From: JAZFYD01 sp036443405
GTDB taxonomy: Bacteria > Planctomycetota > PLA2
Length of the DNA stretch: 57,078 nucleotides
Assembly: GCA_036443405.1 (NCBI GenBank)
Contig: JAZFYD010000011.1
Span: 1-57,078 of the forward strand
Direction: 5' to 3'
How positions within the stretch are numbered: position 1 is the stretch's first letter; the number at the start of each line of letters is the position of its first letter. A program made the translations under genes and the position numbers. Of this stretch, positions 1 to 8,322 are shown in pieces. Under the pieces are notes generated by a model, which did not search any database, was not told the DNA's origin, and saw only the letters and a program-made list of their open reading frames with translations.

Positions 1-1
1 G

Positions 2-145
2 TCCCGCAGCGTCCTCAAAGCGGCGTCGAAGGAAAAGAAGCGCCGCAACGGAGAGAGCTGGGACCGTTGGTGGAAGAGAGTCGGGAAAGACTTCAAGTAC
101 CCGCACAGGAATGGTCATATCCCCAAATTCCCAAAGAACCACTAG
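2..145 (+). CDS. C-terminal end of a HEAT/VWA-type protein (partial, runs off left edge)
   Basis: The window opens inside a plus-strand reading frame that ends at a TAG at 143-145. The 47 visible residues are basic and contain the cluster ESWDRWWKRVG followed by a proline-, histidine- and asparagine-rich tail. A very similar tryptophan cluster (ARWNDWWKRKGGRL) joins the HEAT-repeat and VWA parts of the protein at 32747-34897 in this window, so this is probably the end of a related secreted HEAT-repeat protein. The N-terminal part lies outside the window, so the rest of the architecture is unknown. The 163 bases that follow, up to the helicase stop, are CT/GA-rich low-complexity sequence with no gene that I can support. 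Confidence 0.5.
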   Translation, partial: SRSVLKAASKEKKRRNGESWDRWWKRVGKDFKYPHRNGHIPKFPKNH

Positions 146-308
146 GAGTGGTTCTGCCGGGAATTTCCTCGGCCTCAGCCTCACGCCTTAGCCTCACGTC
201 TTCGGCCTCCGACCTCCTCGCCGTTCCAAAACAAAGGCGCAGTCAAGTGCGCAAGAAGGAGGCTGAGGAAGCAGGCCAAGTCAAAGGCGCAGGCCGAGGC
301 AAAGGTCT

Positions 309-2288
309 CTAACGCGCTCGCGCGCGCCGGACCTTCTTTTTCTCCGCCTGCGCACCACCCCCACCGCCCGCACGCCAACCCTCCGGCGGCGACTCCCCCT
401 TCAGCTCGAACACGAAGCGGCTCGGCATGCACTCGACGCGCCGACCGTGACGCGCGCGCGTCTTCACGTGTGAGACGACGAGCCGCTCGCGCGCACGCGT
501 GATGCCGACGTACATCAGGCGCCGCTCCTCCTCGACCTGTTCGCCCTCGGAACTCTTCGCGTGCGGGAGCAGGCCCTCCTCCACGCCGACGAGGTGCACA
601 AACGGGAACTCGAGTCCCTTGGCCGCGTGCAGCGTCATCAGCGTGACAGCATCGTCAGGGCCCTTGTCGTCGTTCGAATCGTCGGTCGCCGTGAGTGCGA
701 GCGCCTCGAGAAACGCGCCCAGCGTCGCCTTCTTGCGTTCCCGCCGCTGGAAGTTCTCGGCGAAGTTCAGGATCTCCTGCACGCCGTTCCACCGCTGTTC
801 GCGCACCAGCGCCTCGGGGTAACACCGCACCAGTTCGGCGTAATAGTCCGTGACTTCGATGACCTGTTTCAACAGCGCCACCAGCGACGGTTCGTGGGCC
901 GCCGCCTGCAGCGCGCCGCGCAGCCGGCCCACGGCCTCGGCCGCCCCCCTCGGGAGATTCTCGATCTCGTCGGCCCGGTCAAACGCGGACGGCGCACCGA
1001 TCCCGTTCTTCGTCGCGAAATCGAGGGCTCGCTGGACGGCGGTCTTGCCAACCCCGCGCGGCGGCGTGTTCACGATGCGAAGGAACGAGACCTCGTCGTC
1101 GGGGTTCGCGACCAGCTTCAGGTACGCGAGCACGTCGCGCACCTCTTTGCGGTCGAAAAACGACTGCCCTCCGACCAGCAGATACGGAATGTCGTGGCGG
1201 CGCAGTTCCGCCTCGAACGCGCGCGACTGCGCGGCGGCGCGGAACAACACGGCGAAGTCCTTGAAGCGCGCCTTCTGCGCCAGGACCTGCTGCCGGATGT
1301 CGCTGACGATCGCCAGCGCCTCCTTCTCCTCGTCCTCCGCGCGCAACAGGCGCACGGGCTCGCCTGCACCGGCGTGCGACCGCAGCGTCTTGGCGTGCCG
1401 CGCGGGGTTGCAGGAGATCACGCGGTTGGCGGCATCGAGAATCGGCTGCGTCGACCGGTAGTTCGTCTCGAGGCGCACCGTTGCGCACCCCGGGAAGTCG
1501 CGCTCGAACGTGAGGATCTTCTTCACGTCCGCGCCGCGCCAACTGTAGATCGACTGGTCATCGTCTCCCACGACGCAGAGGTTCTTGCGCTCGCCCGCCA
1601 GCATCTTGACGATCTCGTACTGCGGGCCGTTGGTGTCCTGGTATTCGTCCACCATCAAATAGCGATACCGGTCGCGGAAGAGCTTCAGCGTTGCGGGATC
1701 GTCCCTCAAGAGCGCCAGCGTCTGCAGCAAGAGATCGTCGAAGTCGAGCGTGCGGGCGCGCTTGAGCTGATCGTTGTATTTCGCGTACGCCCGGCCAACG
1801 AGCTCATCCTGGTCGTCCACCGCCTGCTCCAGGCACGCCTCGCTCGTGACCAACCGGTTCTTCATGAGCGAGATCTGCGATTGCAGCGCGCGCGGGTGGA
1901 TCTTCGCCTCGGGGATGCACAACTCCCGCAGCGCGGACTTCGCGGCGGAGAGCTGATCCGCCCCGTCGCAGATGGAAAAATTCGCGGGGATCCCGATGCG
2001 CTCGCCGTGGGTGCGGAGGGTTCTCGCGCAGAACGCGTGGAACGTGCCGATCGTCACGTCCTTCGATTTGGCGCGCTTGACGATCTTTCGAACGCGCTCG
2101 CGCATCTCGCGTGCCGCCTTGTTGGTGAACGTCACCGCGAGGATACGGTCAGGAGGCACCCCGAGACCGAGGAGGTGCGCGATGCGCACGGTGATGACTT
2201 TCGTCTTGCCGGTGCCCGCGCCGGCAAGGACCAGGACCGGCCCTTCCGTCGTCGTCACGGCCCGCTTCTGCTCGGGGTTGAGTTGCAT
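309..2288 (-). CDS. uvrD: UvrD/PcrA/Rep-family superfamily 1 DNA helicase
   Basis: ATP-dependent 3'-5' DNA helicase of the UvrD/PcrA/Rep group, used in nucleotide excision repair, mismatch repair and clearing of replication blocks. Superfamily 1A motifs occur in order: Q motif LNPEQKRAV (3-11), Walker A AGAGTGKT (22-29), Walker B/motif II DEYQDTN (214-220), motif III GDDDQSIYSWRGA (241-253), motif IV LETNYRS (273-279), and near the C-terminus LHAAKGLEFPFVHLVG and MYVGITRARERL. At 659 residues it is closer in length to Rep (about 670) than to PcrA (about 720). The C-terminus is a short glycine-rich then Lys/Arg-rich tail instead of the usual PcrA extension. The ATG at 2288 places the Q motif at the normal distance from the N-terminus. 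Family assignment is secure; the exact subfamily is not. Confidence 0.95.
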   Translation of the reverse strand: MQLNPEQKRAVTTTEGPVLVLAGAGTGKTKVITVRIAHLLGLGVPPDRILAVTFTNKAAREMRERVRKIVKRAKSKDVTIGTFHAFCARTLRTHGERIGIPANFSICDGADQLSAAKSALRELCIPEAKIHPRALQSQISLMKNRLVTSEACLEQAVDDQDELVGRAYAKYNDQLKRARTLDFDDLLLQTLALLRDDPATLKLFRDRYRYLMVDEYQDTNGPQYEIVKMLAGERKNLCVVGDDDQSIYSWRGADVKKILTFERDFPGCATVRLETNYRSTQPILDAANRVISCNPARHAKTLRSHAGAGEPVRLLRAEDEEKEALAIVSDIRQQVLAQKARFKDFAVLFRAAAQSRAFEAELRRHDIPYLLVGGQSFFDRKEVRDVLAYLKLVANPDDEVSFLRIVNTPPRGVGKTAVQRALDFATKNGIGAPSAFDRADEIENLPRGAAEAVGRLRGALQAAAHEPSLVALLKQVIEVTDYYAELVRCYPEALVREQRWNGVQEILNFAENFQRRERKKATLGAFLEALALTATDDSNDDKGPDDAVTLMTLHAAKGLEFPFVHLVGVEEGLLPHAKSSEGEQVEEERRLMYVGITRARERLVVSHVKTRARHGRRVECMPSRFVFELKGESPPEGWRAGGGGGAQAEKKKVRRARAR

Positions 2289-2338
2289 GGAGGGCGGCGG
2301 AGTCTACGGCCTCCAAGGGACACGCCGGTCACCGCGCA

Positions 2339-2378
2339 CGCCCCCAGGGAAGGGCCTGCAAGCTTGACCCTGGGGGCG
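2339..2378 (-). terminator. Perfect 11-bp inverted repeat, candidate transcription terminator
   Basis: CGCCCCCAGGG (2339-2349) and CCCTGGGGGCG (2368-2378) form a perfect 11-bp stem with an 18-nt loop. It lies 11 nt beyond the stop of the minus-strand gene at 2390-2956 and before the helicase start. There is no U-run after the stem on the minus strand, so it is not a canonical intrinsic terminator; it may act with Rho or as a 3'-end stabiliser. Confidence 0.4.
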
Positions 2379-2389
2379 ACCCGTCCCAC

Positions 2390-2956
2390 CTATTTCGTGG
2401 GCTTGCCGGTCTGCGTTCCGGTTCGCCTCTTCAGCATTCGTTTCGTCGCCAGCGAGTCGCGGCCGACGCGGTCATCGGGTTCCGACGATCCTGAGCGGGA
2501 ATTCGCAGGCGCGATGGCCTTTTGCAGGTGGCGCGCACGCTTGTTTTTCGGGTCGAGCGCCAAGGCCTGCATGTTGGCCTTTCGCGCCTGCGACGTGGAG
2601 CCCCGCTTCAGGTAGTGGGCGGTCTCAGTGTTCAGGATCACGACCAGGTGGACAGTCGCGCACCTATGCGCGGTCCGCAGTTCGGTGCGGATGGCCTTGT
2701 CGGACTCCTTGATTTTTTTCGCGGCGCGTTCGACATCGCGGCGCGCCCATGCGAAGTAGCGTTTCGCCGGCCGCATCGCACGCAGGCGCTTGTTCTTGCT
2801 TTTCTGCTTCGCGGCTTTGCGCAGGACCTTCTCACCCTTGAGGATGTTGGCCTCGGCCTTTTTGAGGGCCTTCTCGGCAGACGAGGTTTTGGCTTCGGCG
2901 GGCGCGGTCAGGCTGACGACTGCGATCGACAACGCGGCGAGTATTTGCTTACGCAT
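2390..2956 (-). CDS. Small exported protein of unknown function, Lys/Ala-rich helical
   Basis: I do not recognise the family. The 188-residue product begins with a clear Sec signal peptide (MRKQILAALSIAVVSLTAPAEA, probable cleavage after AEA) and is then very rich in Lys, Ala and Arg with predicted long helices. A segment near residues 125-145 (KANMQALALDPKNKRARHLQ) resembles a TPR helix pair, so a TPR-like scaffold of periplasmic or surface location is possible. The last 40 residues are low complexity and positively charged. It stands alone between the helicase and the VOC gene and is probably transcribed in the same direction as the helicase. Confidence is in its being a gene, not in a function. 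Confidence 0.75.
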   Translation of the reverse strand: MRKQILAALSIAVVSLTAPAEAKTSSAEKALKKAEANILKGEKVLRKAAKQKSKNKRLRAMRPAKRYFAWARRDVERAAKKIKESDKAIRTELRTAHRCATVHLVVILNTETAHYLKRGSTSQARKANMQALALDPKNKRARHLQKAIAPANSRSGSSEPDDRVGRDSLATKRMLKRRTGTQTGKPTK

Positions 2957-3095
2957 GATGAGTCGGTTATCGCAACGGCCATGCCGGTTGACCGATTAGC
3001 TTAGAAACAGCCTTGTGAAGCCATTTCTACCCGCGCAGCCGGCTGGGACCCGGATGCGCGACCGACAGATTTCCTTACCCCTTTCCGGTTGCGGG

Positions 3096-3527
3096 TCAGG
3101 TCGCGAAGAGCTGCCCCGGGTCCCGGAACGCCTTGCATTCGATCGCGTTTCCCGCGGGATCCCGGAGAAACATCGTGGCCTGTTCGCCCGGCTGGCCCTC
3201 GAATCGGGTTCGGGGCTCGATCACGAATTCCTGGTGAGCATCACGCAACCGGTCGGCCAACGCGTGGAATTCGGCCCAATCCATGACGACGCCAAAGTGC
3301 GGGATGGGCACGGCGTCGCCGTCGACCGGATTTTCATGCTCCGCGGCGGCCAGGGAGTGCGGCGCGAGATGCACCACGAGTTGGTGGCCCCAAAAGTCGA
3401 AGTCGATCCAGCGCTCCGAACTCCGGCCCTCGGCGCAGCCGAGGCGCGTGGCGTAGAACTCGCGGGCAGCCTCGAGATCCGTCACCGGGATGGCGAGATG
3501 AAAGGGACCGGGCACGTGCGCCATCAT
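3096..3527 (-). CDS. VOC-superfamily protein (glyoxalase/dioxygenase fold)
   Basis: A 143-residue vicinal-oxygen-chelate protein. It opens with the typical first strand and helix (FHLAIPVTDLEAAREFYATRLG) and closes with the typical last strands (TMFLRDPAGNAIECKAFRDP). Possible metal ligands are His10 in the first strand, His49/His53 mid-chain and the Glu of NAIECKAF. This is a one-VOC-unit protein that would dimerise. The substrate cannot be read from the sequence; glyoxalase I-like and ring-cleavage dioxygenase-like members share this pattern. Two consecutive ATGs (3527 and 3524) follow a GGAG; the second has the better spacing. The frame stays open upstream to 3881, but that extension overlaps the divergent VKOR gene and is not VOC-like. 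Confidence 0.85.
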   Translation of the reverse strand: MMAHVPGPFHLAIPVTDLEAAREFYATRLGCAEGRSSERWIDFDFWGHQLVVHLAPHSLAAAEHENPVDGDAVPIPHFGVVMDWAEFHALADRLRDAHQEFVIEPRTRFEGQPGEQATMFLRDPAGNAIECKAFRDPGQLFAT

Positions 3528-3588
3528 AGTCTCCGGGCGATCGCCGCGTAGGGCGGGCCAACTTCGGATCTGCCGATAGACTGACGCC

Positions 3589-4728
3589 ATGGACGCCCAG
3601 AGTTCCACGGCAGGCGGCAGCGCGCAGCACCTCACCAAGCGGCGCCACATCGCGGCGATCGTCATCGCGATCGCGGGCCTCACGTTCAGCCTGAATGCCC
3701 GCGTGACGAGCGCGCGGTACCAGGCGACCCACGCCCCGTCGGTGTGTGTCGTCTCGGCGTACTGGAACTGCGACACCGTCATGCAGTCCGAGTACTCCAC
3801 GGTTTTCGGCATCTCGATCTCGACGTTGGCGGTCATCGCGCACCTGCTGGTGATCGCGCTCCTTTGGGGCGCACGCGCCAATCGGAGCCGTCTCGTGCTG
3901 TCCGGCGCGCTCGCGGGGGTGGCTGGGATCGCCGGACTCGCCTATTTCGCGATCGCGTATTTTTCCGTCAAGAGCGGCTGTCTCAACTGCCTCGCGATTC
4001 AAATCTCGGACTACGCACTGGCCGCACTTCTCGTGCCCCCTGCGATCAAGGCCGCGCGCGGAGGCCTCGACTCGTCGGCGATCCGGTTCGCGACGGTCAC
4101 CGCGGCGTTGTTGTTCGTGATCGGAATCGCGGGCGAGGACTACGCGACTCAAACGTCGGCCCTCGCCCGGGCGAAGAGCGGCGCCGGTGACAACTCGACC
4201 TGGGTCGATCTGTCGGACGCGGTGCTCTACGGCAAAGAGGATGCACCGCTGCGGGTGGTCATCTACGCCGACTTCGGATGTCCCCACTGCGAGGAGTGCT
4301 ACCGCAAGGCCCGCAAGCTGACCGGGCTCTACCCGGACGACGTGGCGTTCGTGTTCAAGCACTGGCCGCTTGATACCGACTGCAACCCCGAGGCCCGCAG
4401 CGACGCGCACCGGGGAGCGTGCAGGGCCGCGCGCGCCGCGCAGGTCGCCGCGCTCAATGGACACGGCCAAGAGGCCGTGGACTATCTGTTCGGCGCGAAC
4501 CAGGGGTTCAATCCGTTTTTCCTGGCGCGGCTCGGCGAGCGCATCGGCATGGACAAGAAGGCCTGGAACGAGGAAATCGCGTCCGCCGAAGTGGATTCGC
4601 TCGTGACCCGCGACGTCGAGGAAGGGCACGACCTGGGGCTCACCAGCGTGCCGTCGGCGTATATCGACGGCCGGCGGATCGACGCCGGGCGCATCACCGA
4701 GATCGTCAAGAAGCGCCTCGGACGGTAA
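3589..4728 (+). CDS. Vitamin K epoxide reductase (VKOR)-thioredoxin/DsbA fusion protein
   Basis: Membrane disulfide-forming enzyme: a VKOR domain oxidised by quinone passes oxidising equivalents to its own periplasmic thioredoxin-like domain. Residues 20-155 form the VKOR four-helix bundle with the loop cysteine pair C53/C61 (C-x7-C, followed by DTV) and the active-site CLNC at 131-134 in the last bundle helix. A further membrane helix (about 166-183) leads into a DsbA-like domain with CPHC at 231-234 and a cis-proline VPS near 355. All redox cysteines are present, so it should be active. At 379 residues it has the usual length for bacterial VKOR-Trx fusions. It starts divergently from the VOC gene and is 19 nt upstream of a related gene that has lost the catalytic cysteines; the two are probably one operon. 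Confidence 0.92.
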   Translation: MDAQSSTAGGSAQHLTKRRHIAAIVIAIAGLTFSLNARVTSARYQATHAPSVCVVSAYWNCDTVMQSEYSTVFGISISTLAVIAHLLVIALLWGARANRSRLVLSGALAGVAGIAGLAYFAIAYFSVKSGCLNCLAIQISDYALAALLVPPAIKAARGGLDSSAIRFATVTAALLFVIGIAGEDYATQTSALARAKSGAGDNSTWVDLSDAVLYGKEDAPLRVVIYADFGCPHCEECYRKARKLTGLYPDDVAFVFKHWPLDTDCNPEARSDAHRGACRAARAAQVAALNGHGQEAVDYLFGANQGFNPFFLARLGERIGMDKKAWNEEIASAEVDSLVTRDVEEGHDLGLTSVPSAYIDGRRIDAGRITEIVKKRLGR

Positions 4729-4747
4729 GTTCTGTGCTCGATCCGAA

Positions 4748-5848
4748 ATGAAGCCGGGACACGTTCGCATCCTCACCTTACTGGCGCTGACCGGTTTGGT
4801 CCTCTCGTGGTTCCAATGCTGGGTGGCGTATTGGGTTTCGCCCGACGACGCGCCGCTTCTGTGGTGCGTGTTCTCGGAGACGTTCGATTGCAACATGGCC
4901 GTTCACGTGCGCGGCGCGACGCTCGAACTCGGAGGCATGCGCATCCTGCCGGCAGTGACCGCGCTGTGGTTGTGCCAGGCGGCGATGTTGCTCTACGCGC
5001 GATTGGCCGCGGGTTCGGCCGGCCAAGGTCTCCAGGCGTGGGCGCGCGTGCTTGCGCTTCCGATTCTCGGGCTCGGGCTTTTCGGCCTGCTCAACGACGT
5101 GCTCCTCGCGAGCGAACACCTCGCGGCCGGGGAGACGTCCGCGCCGACGCAGGTTTCGATCAGCGGGTTGTTGATCCTTGCGTGCGCAGCCGTCAGCGCT
5201 CTGCTCGCCGTCTTGCACGGGCCCGACGCCGCGGCGCTGAAGCTCGGCGTGGCGCGGGGGTTGCCGCTTTTGTTGGGCGCGTTCCTCTTCGGTGTGTTTC
5301 TCCAGGGGGCGAGTTCGGCGCGGCTTGAAACACGGGAACTCACGGACGAGGCCGAGACGCGGCCGCCGAACGTGCGGTTCCCGACATTTGCGGAGGCGAT
5401 GCCGCGTTTCGGTGCGGCGGCCATGGGCGAGGAGTCGGCCGAGAGGGAGGCGCTCTTTTTCCTCGACCCGGACAACGAGGAGTCACGCAAGCTGCTCCGT
5501 GAGTTGCTCGAAGTACAGCCGGCACGCGCGGATCTCGTGCGAACGGTTGTGTACCTCCGCGGGAAGCACGCAGCAGGCCTCGCCGCGGCGGTGGAGTTCG
5601 GCGCCGGCCGCGACTACCTCCAAGCGGTGCTCGACGCACCCGGCGAACCCGATGATCTGGTGCGGCGCCTCGGCGGCAACGCCGTGCGTCTGGTCACGCC
5701 GACGATTCGCGGCCTCGTGAAACGTCAGCAGCGCCGCATCGTTGCGGCGGGCATCGAGAAGTTTCCGACCGTGTGGACACAAGCCGGCAAGAAGACCGGG
5801 AACCTCTCCGCCAAAGCCGTCCTCGAGTCCGTCGCCCGGGCCGAATAG
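4748..5848 (+). CDS. Degenerate VKOR-thioredoxin-like membrane protein (paralogue lacking both CxxC sites)
   Basis: The 366-residue product has the same layout as the preceding VKOR-thioredoxin fusion: an N-terminal helix, an extracytoplasmic loop with C40/C48 in the same C-x7-C spacing (WCVFSETFDC), further membrane helices, then a soluble domain starting near 232. The bundle CxxC is absent (SISGLLILACAAV at that place), and the thioredoxin CxxC is replaced by LDPDNEESRKLL (about 239-250). A proline in the cis-Pro position remains (KFPTVW, near 340), followed by a C-terminal helix like that of its neighbour. I infer a catalytically dead or cysteine-reduced paralogue that may partner, chaperone or regulate the active enzyme. 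Homology is from hand comparison only; overall identity is low. Confidence 0.8.
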   Translation: MKPGHVRILTLLALTGLVLSWFQCWVAYWVSPDDAPLLWCVFSETFDCNMAVHVRGATLELGGMRILPAVTALWLCQAAMLLYARLAAGSAGQGLQAWARVLALPILGLGLFGLLNDVLLASEHLAAGETSAPTQVSISGLLILACAAVSALLAVLHGPDAAALKLGVARGLPLLLGAFLFGVFLQGASSARLETRELTDEAETRPPNVRFPTFAEAMPRFGAAAMGEESAEREALFFLDPDNEESRKLLRELLEVQPARADLVRTVVYLRGKHAAGLAAAVEFGAGRDYLQAVLDAPGEPDDLVRRLGGNAVRLVTPTIRGLVKRQQRRIVAAGIEKFPTVWTQAGKKTGNLSAKAVLESVARAE

Positions 5849-5866
5849 CGCGAGCACGGAATTGCG

Positions 5867-7057
5867 CTAGACGAACGGCACGCCCTTGAACTTGGCGCCG
5901 AGGATGGATTCGCTGTCCGCGCGGAGCCACCGGTCGAGGATGGTTGCGTAGACCTGGCGGAAATCCGTGTGGTGCTTCAGGTCGCCGGCCTGCAGATCGT
6001 CCAGCGAGGGGTGCGCGCCGTGCAACCCGCCCCGGATCGCGCCGCCGGCGACGAGGACCGGCGCGGCCGCGCCGTGATCGGTGCCCAGCGAACGGTTCTC
6101 CTTCGCGCGCCGACCGAACTCGGAGTACGAAACCAAGAGCACGCGCTTGTCGAGGCCGTGTTTTTTGAGATCGGCGTAGAACGCACCGACCGCGTCGCCT
6201 AAAAAGCGCAGCAGCTGTGCGTGCGCGTCCTTTTGCAGCGAGTGCGTGTCGAACCCACTGAGCTTGACCGCGTAGATGCGCGTCGGCAACCCGGACTCGA
6301 CCATGCGTGCGATCTGCCAAAGGCGTTGCGCCAGCGGGCTGCCGGGGTATCCGGCGCGGCCGCGATCCGCGTCGAGCGCACGCTCTAAGGAATCGGACAA
6401 CGAGTACGCCTGGCGCGCCGACTCGCGCAGGAAACCGAGCGTGTCGGTACCTTTGGCATCGCCGGCAGCGGCCTCCAGTCGCGCCACGGCGTTGTCGCCG
6501 CCGCGCACCTTGAAGTCGCGCGCGTCGCGCACCGAAGGAACCACCGTCTTTTCGCCGACCAGCGCGAGGCTGAGCGGCCCGGGATCGAGTTGCAGGCCGG
6601 GCACGGCGCCGTCGCCCCGCGATTCCTCGTCGAGCATCCGTCCGATCCAACCGGTGTTGCGCCGGCTCGGATCGAGCGACGCGCTGTGCCAGATATCGGT
6701 GGACGTGAAGTGGCTGCGATTCGGCTCGGGATAACCCACGCCCTGCACGACCGCGAGCGCGCCGTCATCCCACAACGGCCGCAACCCCGCCAGGCTCGGC
6801 GCCAGACCGACGCCGTCCTTCAGATCGATGACCTGGTCCTCCGCAATGCGCAGGCCCGGACGCAGCCGGTGATACGCGTCGTGGCCGACCGGGACGATCG
6901 TATTGAGACCGTCGTTGCCGCCCTCGAGTTGCAGCAGAACGAGCACGCGGTCGCCGGGCTCGGCCGCCCACGCAGCGCGCGCGAAGAGCGACGGAATGGT
7001 CGCGGCCATGGGAAGGACGAGTCCGGCTTTCAGGAGGGTTCGACGGTCGATGTCCAT
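5867..7057 (-). CDS. DUF1501 family exported protein (sulfatase/phosphatase-like fold)
   Basis: A 396-residue DUF1501 protein. The N-terminus carries a Tat-type signal (DRRTLLKAGLVLP followed by a hydrophobic stretch and ARAAWAAEPG). The family hallmarks are present: LQLEGGNDGLNT just after the signal, the block with GYPEPNRSHF, SGFDTH, and the late SEFGRR..GTDHG motif. DUF1501 proteins are related to the alkaline phosphatase superfamily, and many are encoded beside DUF1800 proteins, as here; the biochemical role is unproven. It starts 7 nt after the DUF1800 stop, behind a GAGG at good spacing, so it is the third gene of a three-gene minus-strand operon. Full length. Confidence 0.92.
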   Translation of the reverse strand: MDIDRRTLLKAGLVLPMAATIPSLFARAAWAAEPGDRVLVLLQLEGGNDGLNTIVPVGHDAYHRLRPGLRIAEDQVIDLKDGVGLAPSLAGLRPLWDDGALAVVQGVGYPEPNRSHFTSTDIWHSASLDPSRRNTGWIGRMLDEESRGDGAVPGLQLDPGPLSLALVGEKTVVPSVRDARDFKVRGGDNAVARLEAAAGDAKGTDTLGFLRESARQAYSLSDSLERALDADRGRAGYPGSPLAQRLWQIARMVESGLPTRIYAVKLSGFDTHSLQKDAHAQLLRFLGDAVGAFYADLKKHGLDKRVLLVSYSEFGRRAKENRSLGTDHGAAAPVLVAGGAIRGGLHGAHPSLDDLQAGDLKHHTDFRQVYATILDRWLRADSESILGAKFKGVPFV

Positions 7058-7064
7058 GATGACC

Positions 7065-8318
7065 TCAATTCAAGTGGGACTCGGGAAGTGCGAGGAGCGC
7101 GTGCACGATGTCTTTGGTGCCGACGCCGCTTTGAACAATCGCCTTCTGCGCGCGCGCATCGGGCTCGCGGCCAAGGAGCGCTCGGCCGAAGTACCGGCAC
7201 GCGTCCGCGCCCGACCGCTGCGATTCGAACTCGCGCGTGATCCGGTGCGCCGCGTTGATCCGTGCGAGCCAGGTCGCCGTGTTGATCCAGGTACGGCCGC
7301 CGGGCCAGCCCTTCACGTTGGGCGGCGCCAAGAGCTCCTGGCCCATCGCGCCGAACGCGCCCAGCAGTTCCTTGGGCGACACGTTTGTTTCGAGCATTCG
7401 CGTCGAGCCAACGACGAATTCGAGCGGCGACTTGACGAGCGAACGTCGCGCCGACGGGGCGTAGAACGCCTTGGATGCGAACATCAACTCGAGCGTGGCC
7501 GACACGTCATAGCCGTTGCGCTTCATTTCCGCGCCGAGCGCGGCTTCCAGTTCCGCACTCGGTGCCGGCTCGACGAAGAACCGCAGCAGCTTGCCGGCGA
7601 GAAAGCGCCCGCATGCATCCTGCGCGAGCGCGAGTTTCAAGACGTCCTCGCCGCGGAGGTTCCCGGTCGTGCCGAGCACCGTCTTCTCGCCGGCATCGTG
7701 CAGGCCCGCGCTGAAGTGGAACTTGCCGTGAAGGATGTGCCAGCCGGTGAACGCGCGGCCGGCCTCCTGGATGTCCTTCTCGGTGTAGTTTCCGTCGCCG
7801 AGGGTGAACAGCTCGAACAGTTCGCGGCCGAAGTTCTCGTTCGGGCTGCCCTTCCGATTGGTCTCGTTGTCGAGCCAGCGAATCATCGCGGGGTCGCGCG
7901 TGACCGCGTCGAGCAGAACGGGGAACCGACCGAGGCCCAAATCGAGGAACAGCCGGTACTGCCGGCACATCCAGTCGAGGTCGGTGACCTTGCGCACGCT
8001 TGTCGCGAAATGCCCGTGCCAGAACAGACCCATCTTCTCGCGCAACTGGTGCTCGCAGCTCATCATGCGCCGGATGAGCCAGCCGCGAATCGTGTCGAGC
8101 GAACCGCTGCCGCGCACGATCGCGTAGATGCTCTCCATCTCCTCCGCCACAACGTCGCGCTTCGGTCCGCGCACGGCCAAACGCGCCGCCTCAACGGGCG
8201 AGAGTTTCATCGTGTTCTCGACCAGCGCCGACGGCGCCCCGAATCCCGCGCGGCGCCAGAGATGCGCCGCGGCATCGCGGTCCAGGCGACCTGGTTGGGG
8301 CTTCAGTTGTTCGTGCAC
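7065..8318 (-). CDS. DUF1800 family protein
   Basis: A 417-residue DUF1800 protein, recognised by the N-terminal HLWRRAGFGA motif, the central LREKMGLFWHGHFATS block, the NENFGRELFELFTLG.G.YTE segment and a late LLAPPNVKGWPGG.TWIN. The family is widespread in Planctomycetota, Bacteroidota and Proteobacteria, usually next to DUF1501, and has no proven reaction. No signal peptide is visible at the chosen GTG start (8318), which is preceded by AAGGAG lying inside the end of the upstream gene, so translation is probably coupled. If the DUF1501 partner is exported by Tat, this protein may travel with it. That is inference. Confidence 0.92.
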   Translation of the reverse strand: MHEQLKPQPGRLDRDAAAHLWRRAGFGAPSALVENTMKLSPVEAARLAVRGPKRDVVAEEMESIYAIVRGSGSLDTIRGWLIRRMMSCEHQLREKMGLFWHGHFATSVRKVTDLDWMCRQYRLFLDLGLGRFPVLLDAVTRDPAMIRWLDNETNRKGSPNENFGRELFELFTLGDGNYTEKDIQEAGRAFTGWHILHGKFHFSAGLHDAGEKTVLGTTGNLRGEDVLKLALAQDACGRFLAGKLLRFFVEPAPSAELEAALGAEMKRNGYDVSATLELMFASKAFYAPSARRSLVKSPLEFVVGSTRMLETNVSPKELLGAFGAMGQELLAPPNVKGWPGGRTWINTATWLARINAAHRITREFESQRSGADACRYFGRALLGREPDARAQKAIVQSGVGTKDIVHALLALPESHLN

Positions 8319-8322
8319 GGCG

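Noticed and set aside
561..2615. A long Arg/His/Leu-rich open frame antisense to the helicase
   Set aside because: It is the high-GC mirror of the helicase coding strand, with no domain, and conflicts with the clear UvrD motifs.
3334..4896. A 520-codon open frame antisense to the VKOR fusion
   Set aside because: It is antisense to a gene with intact CLNC and CPHC redox motifs and shows no signal peptide or domain.
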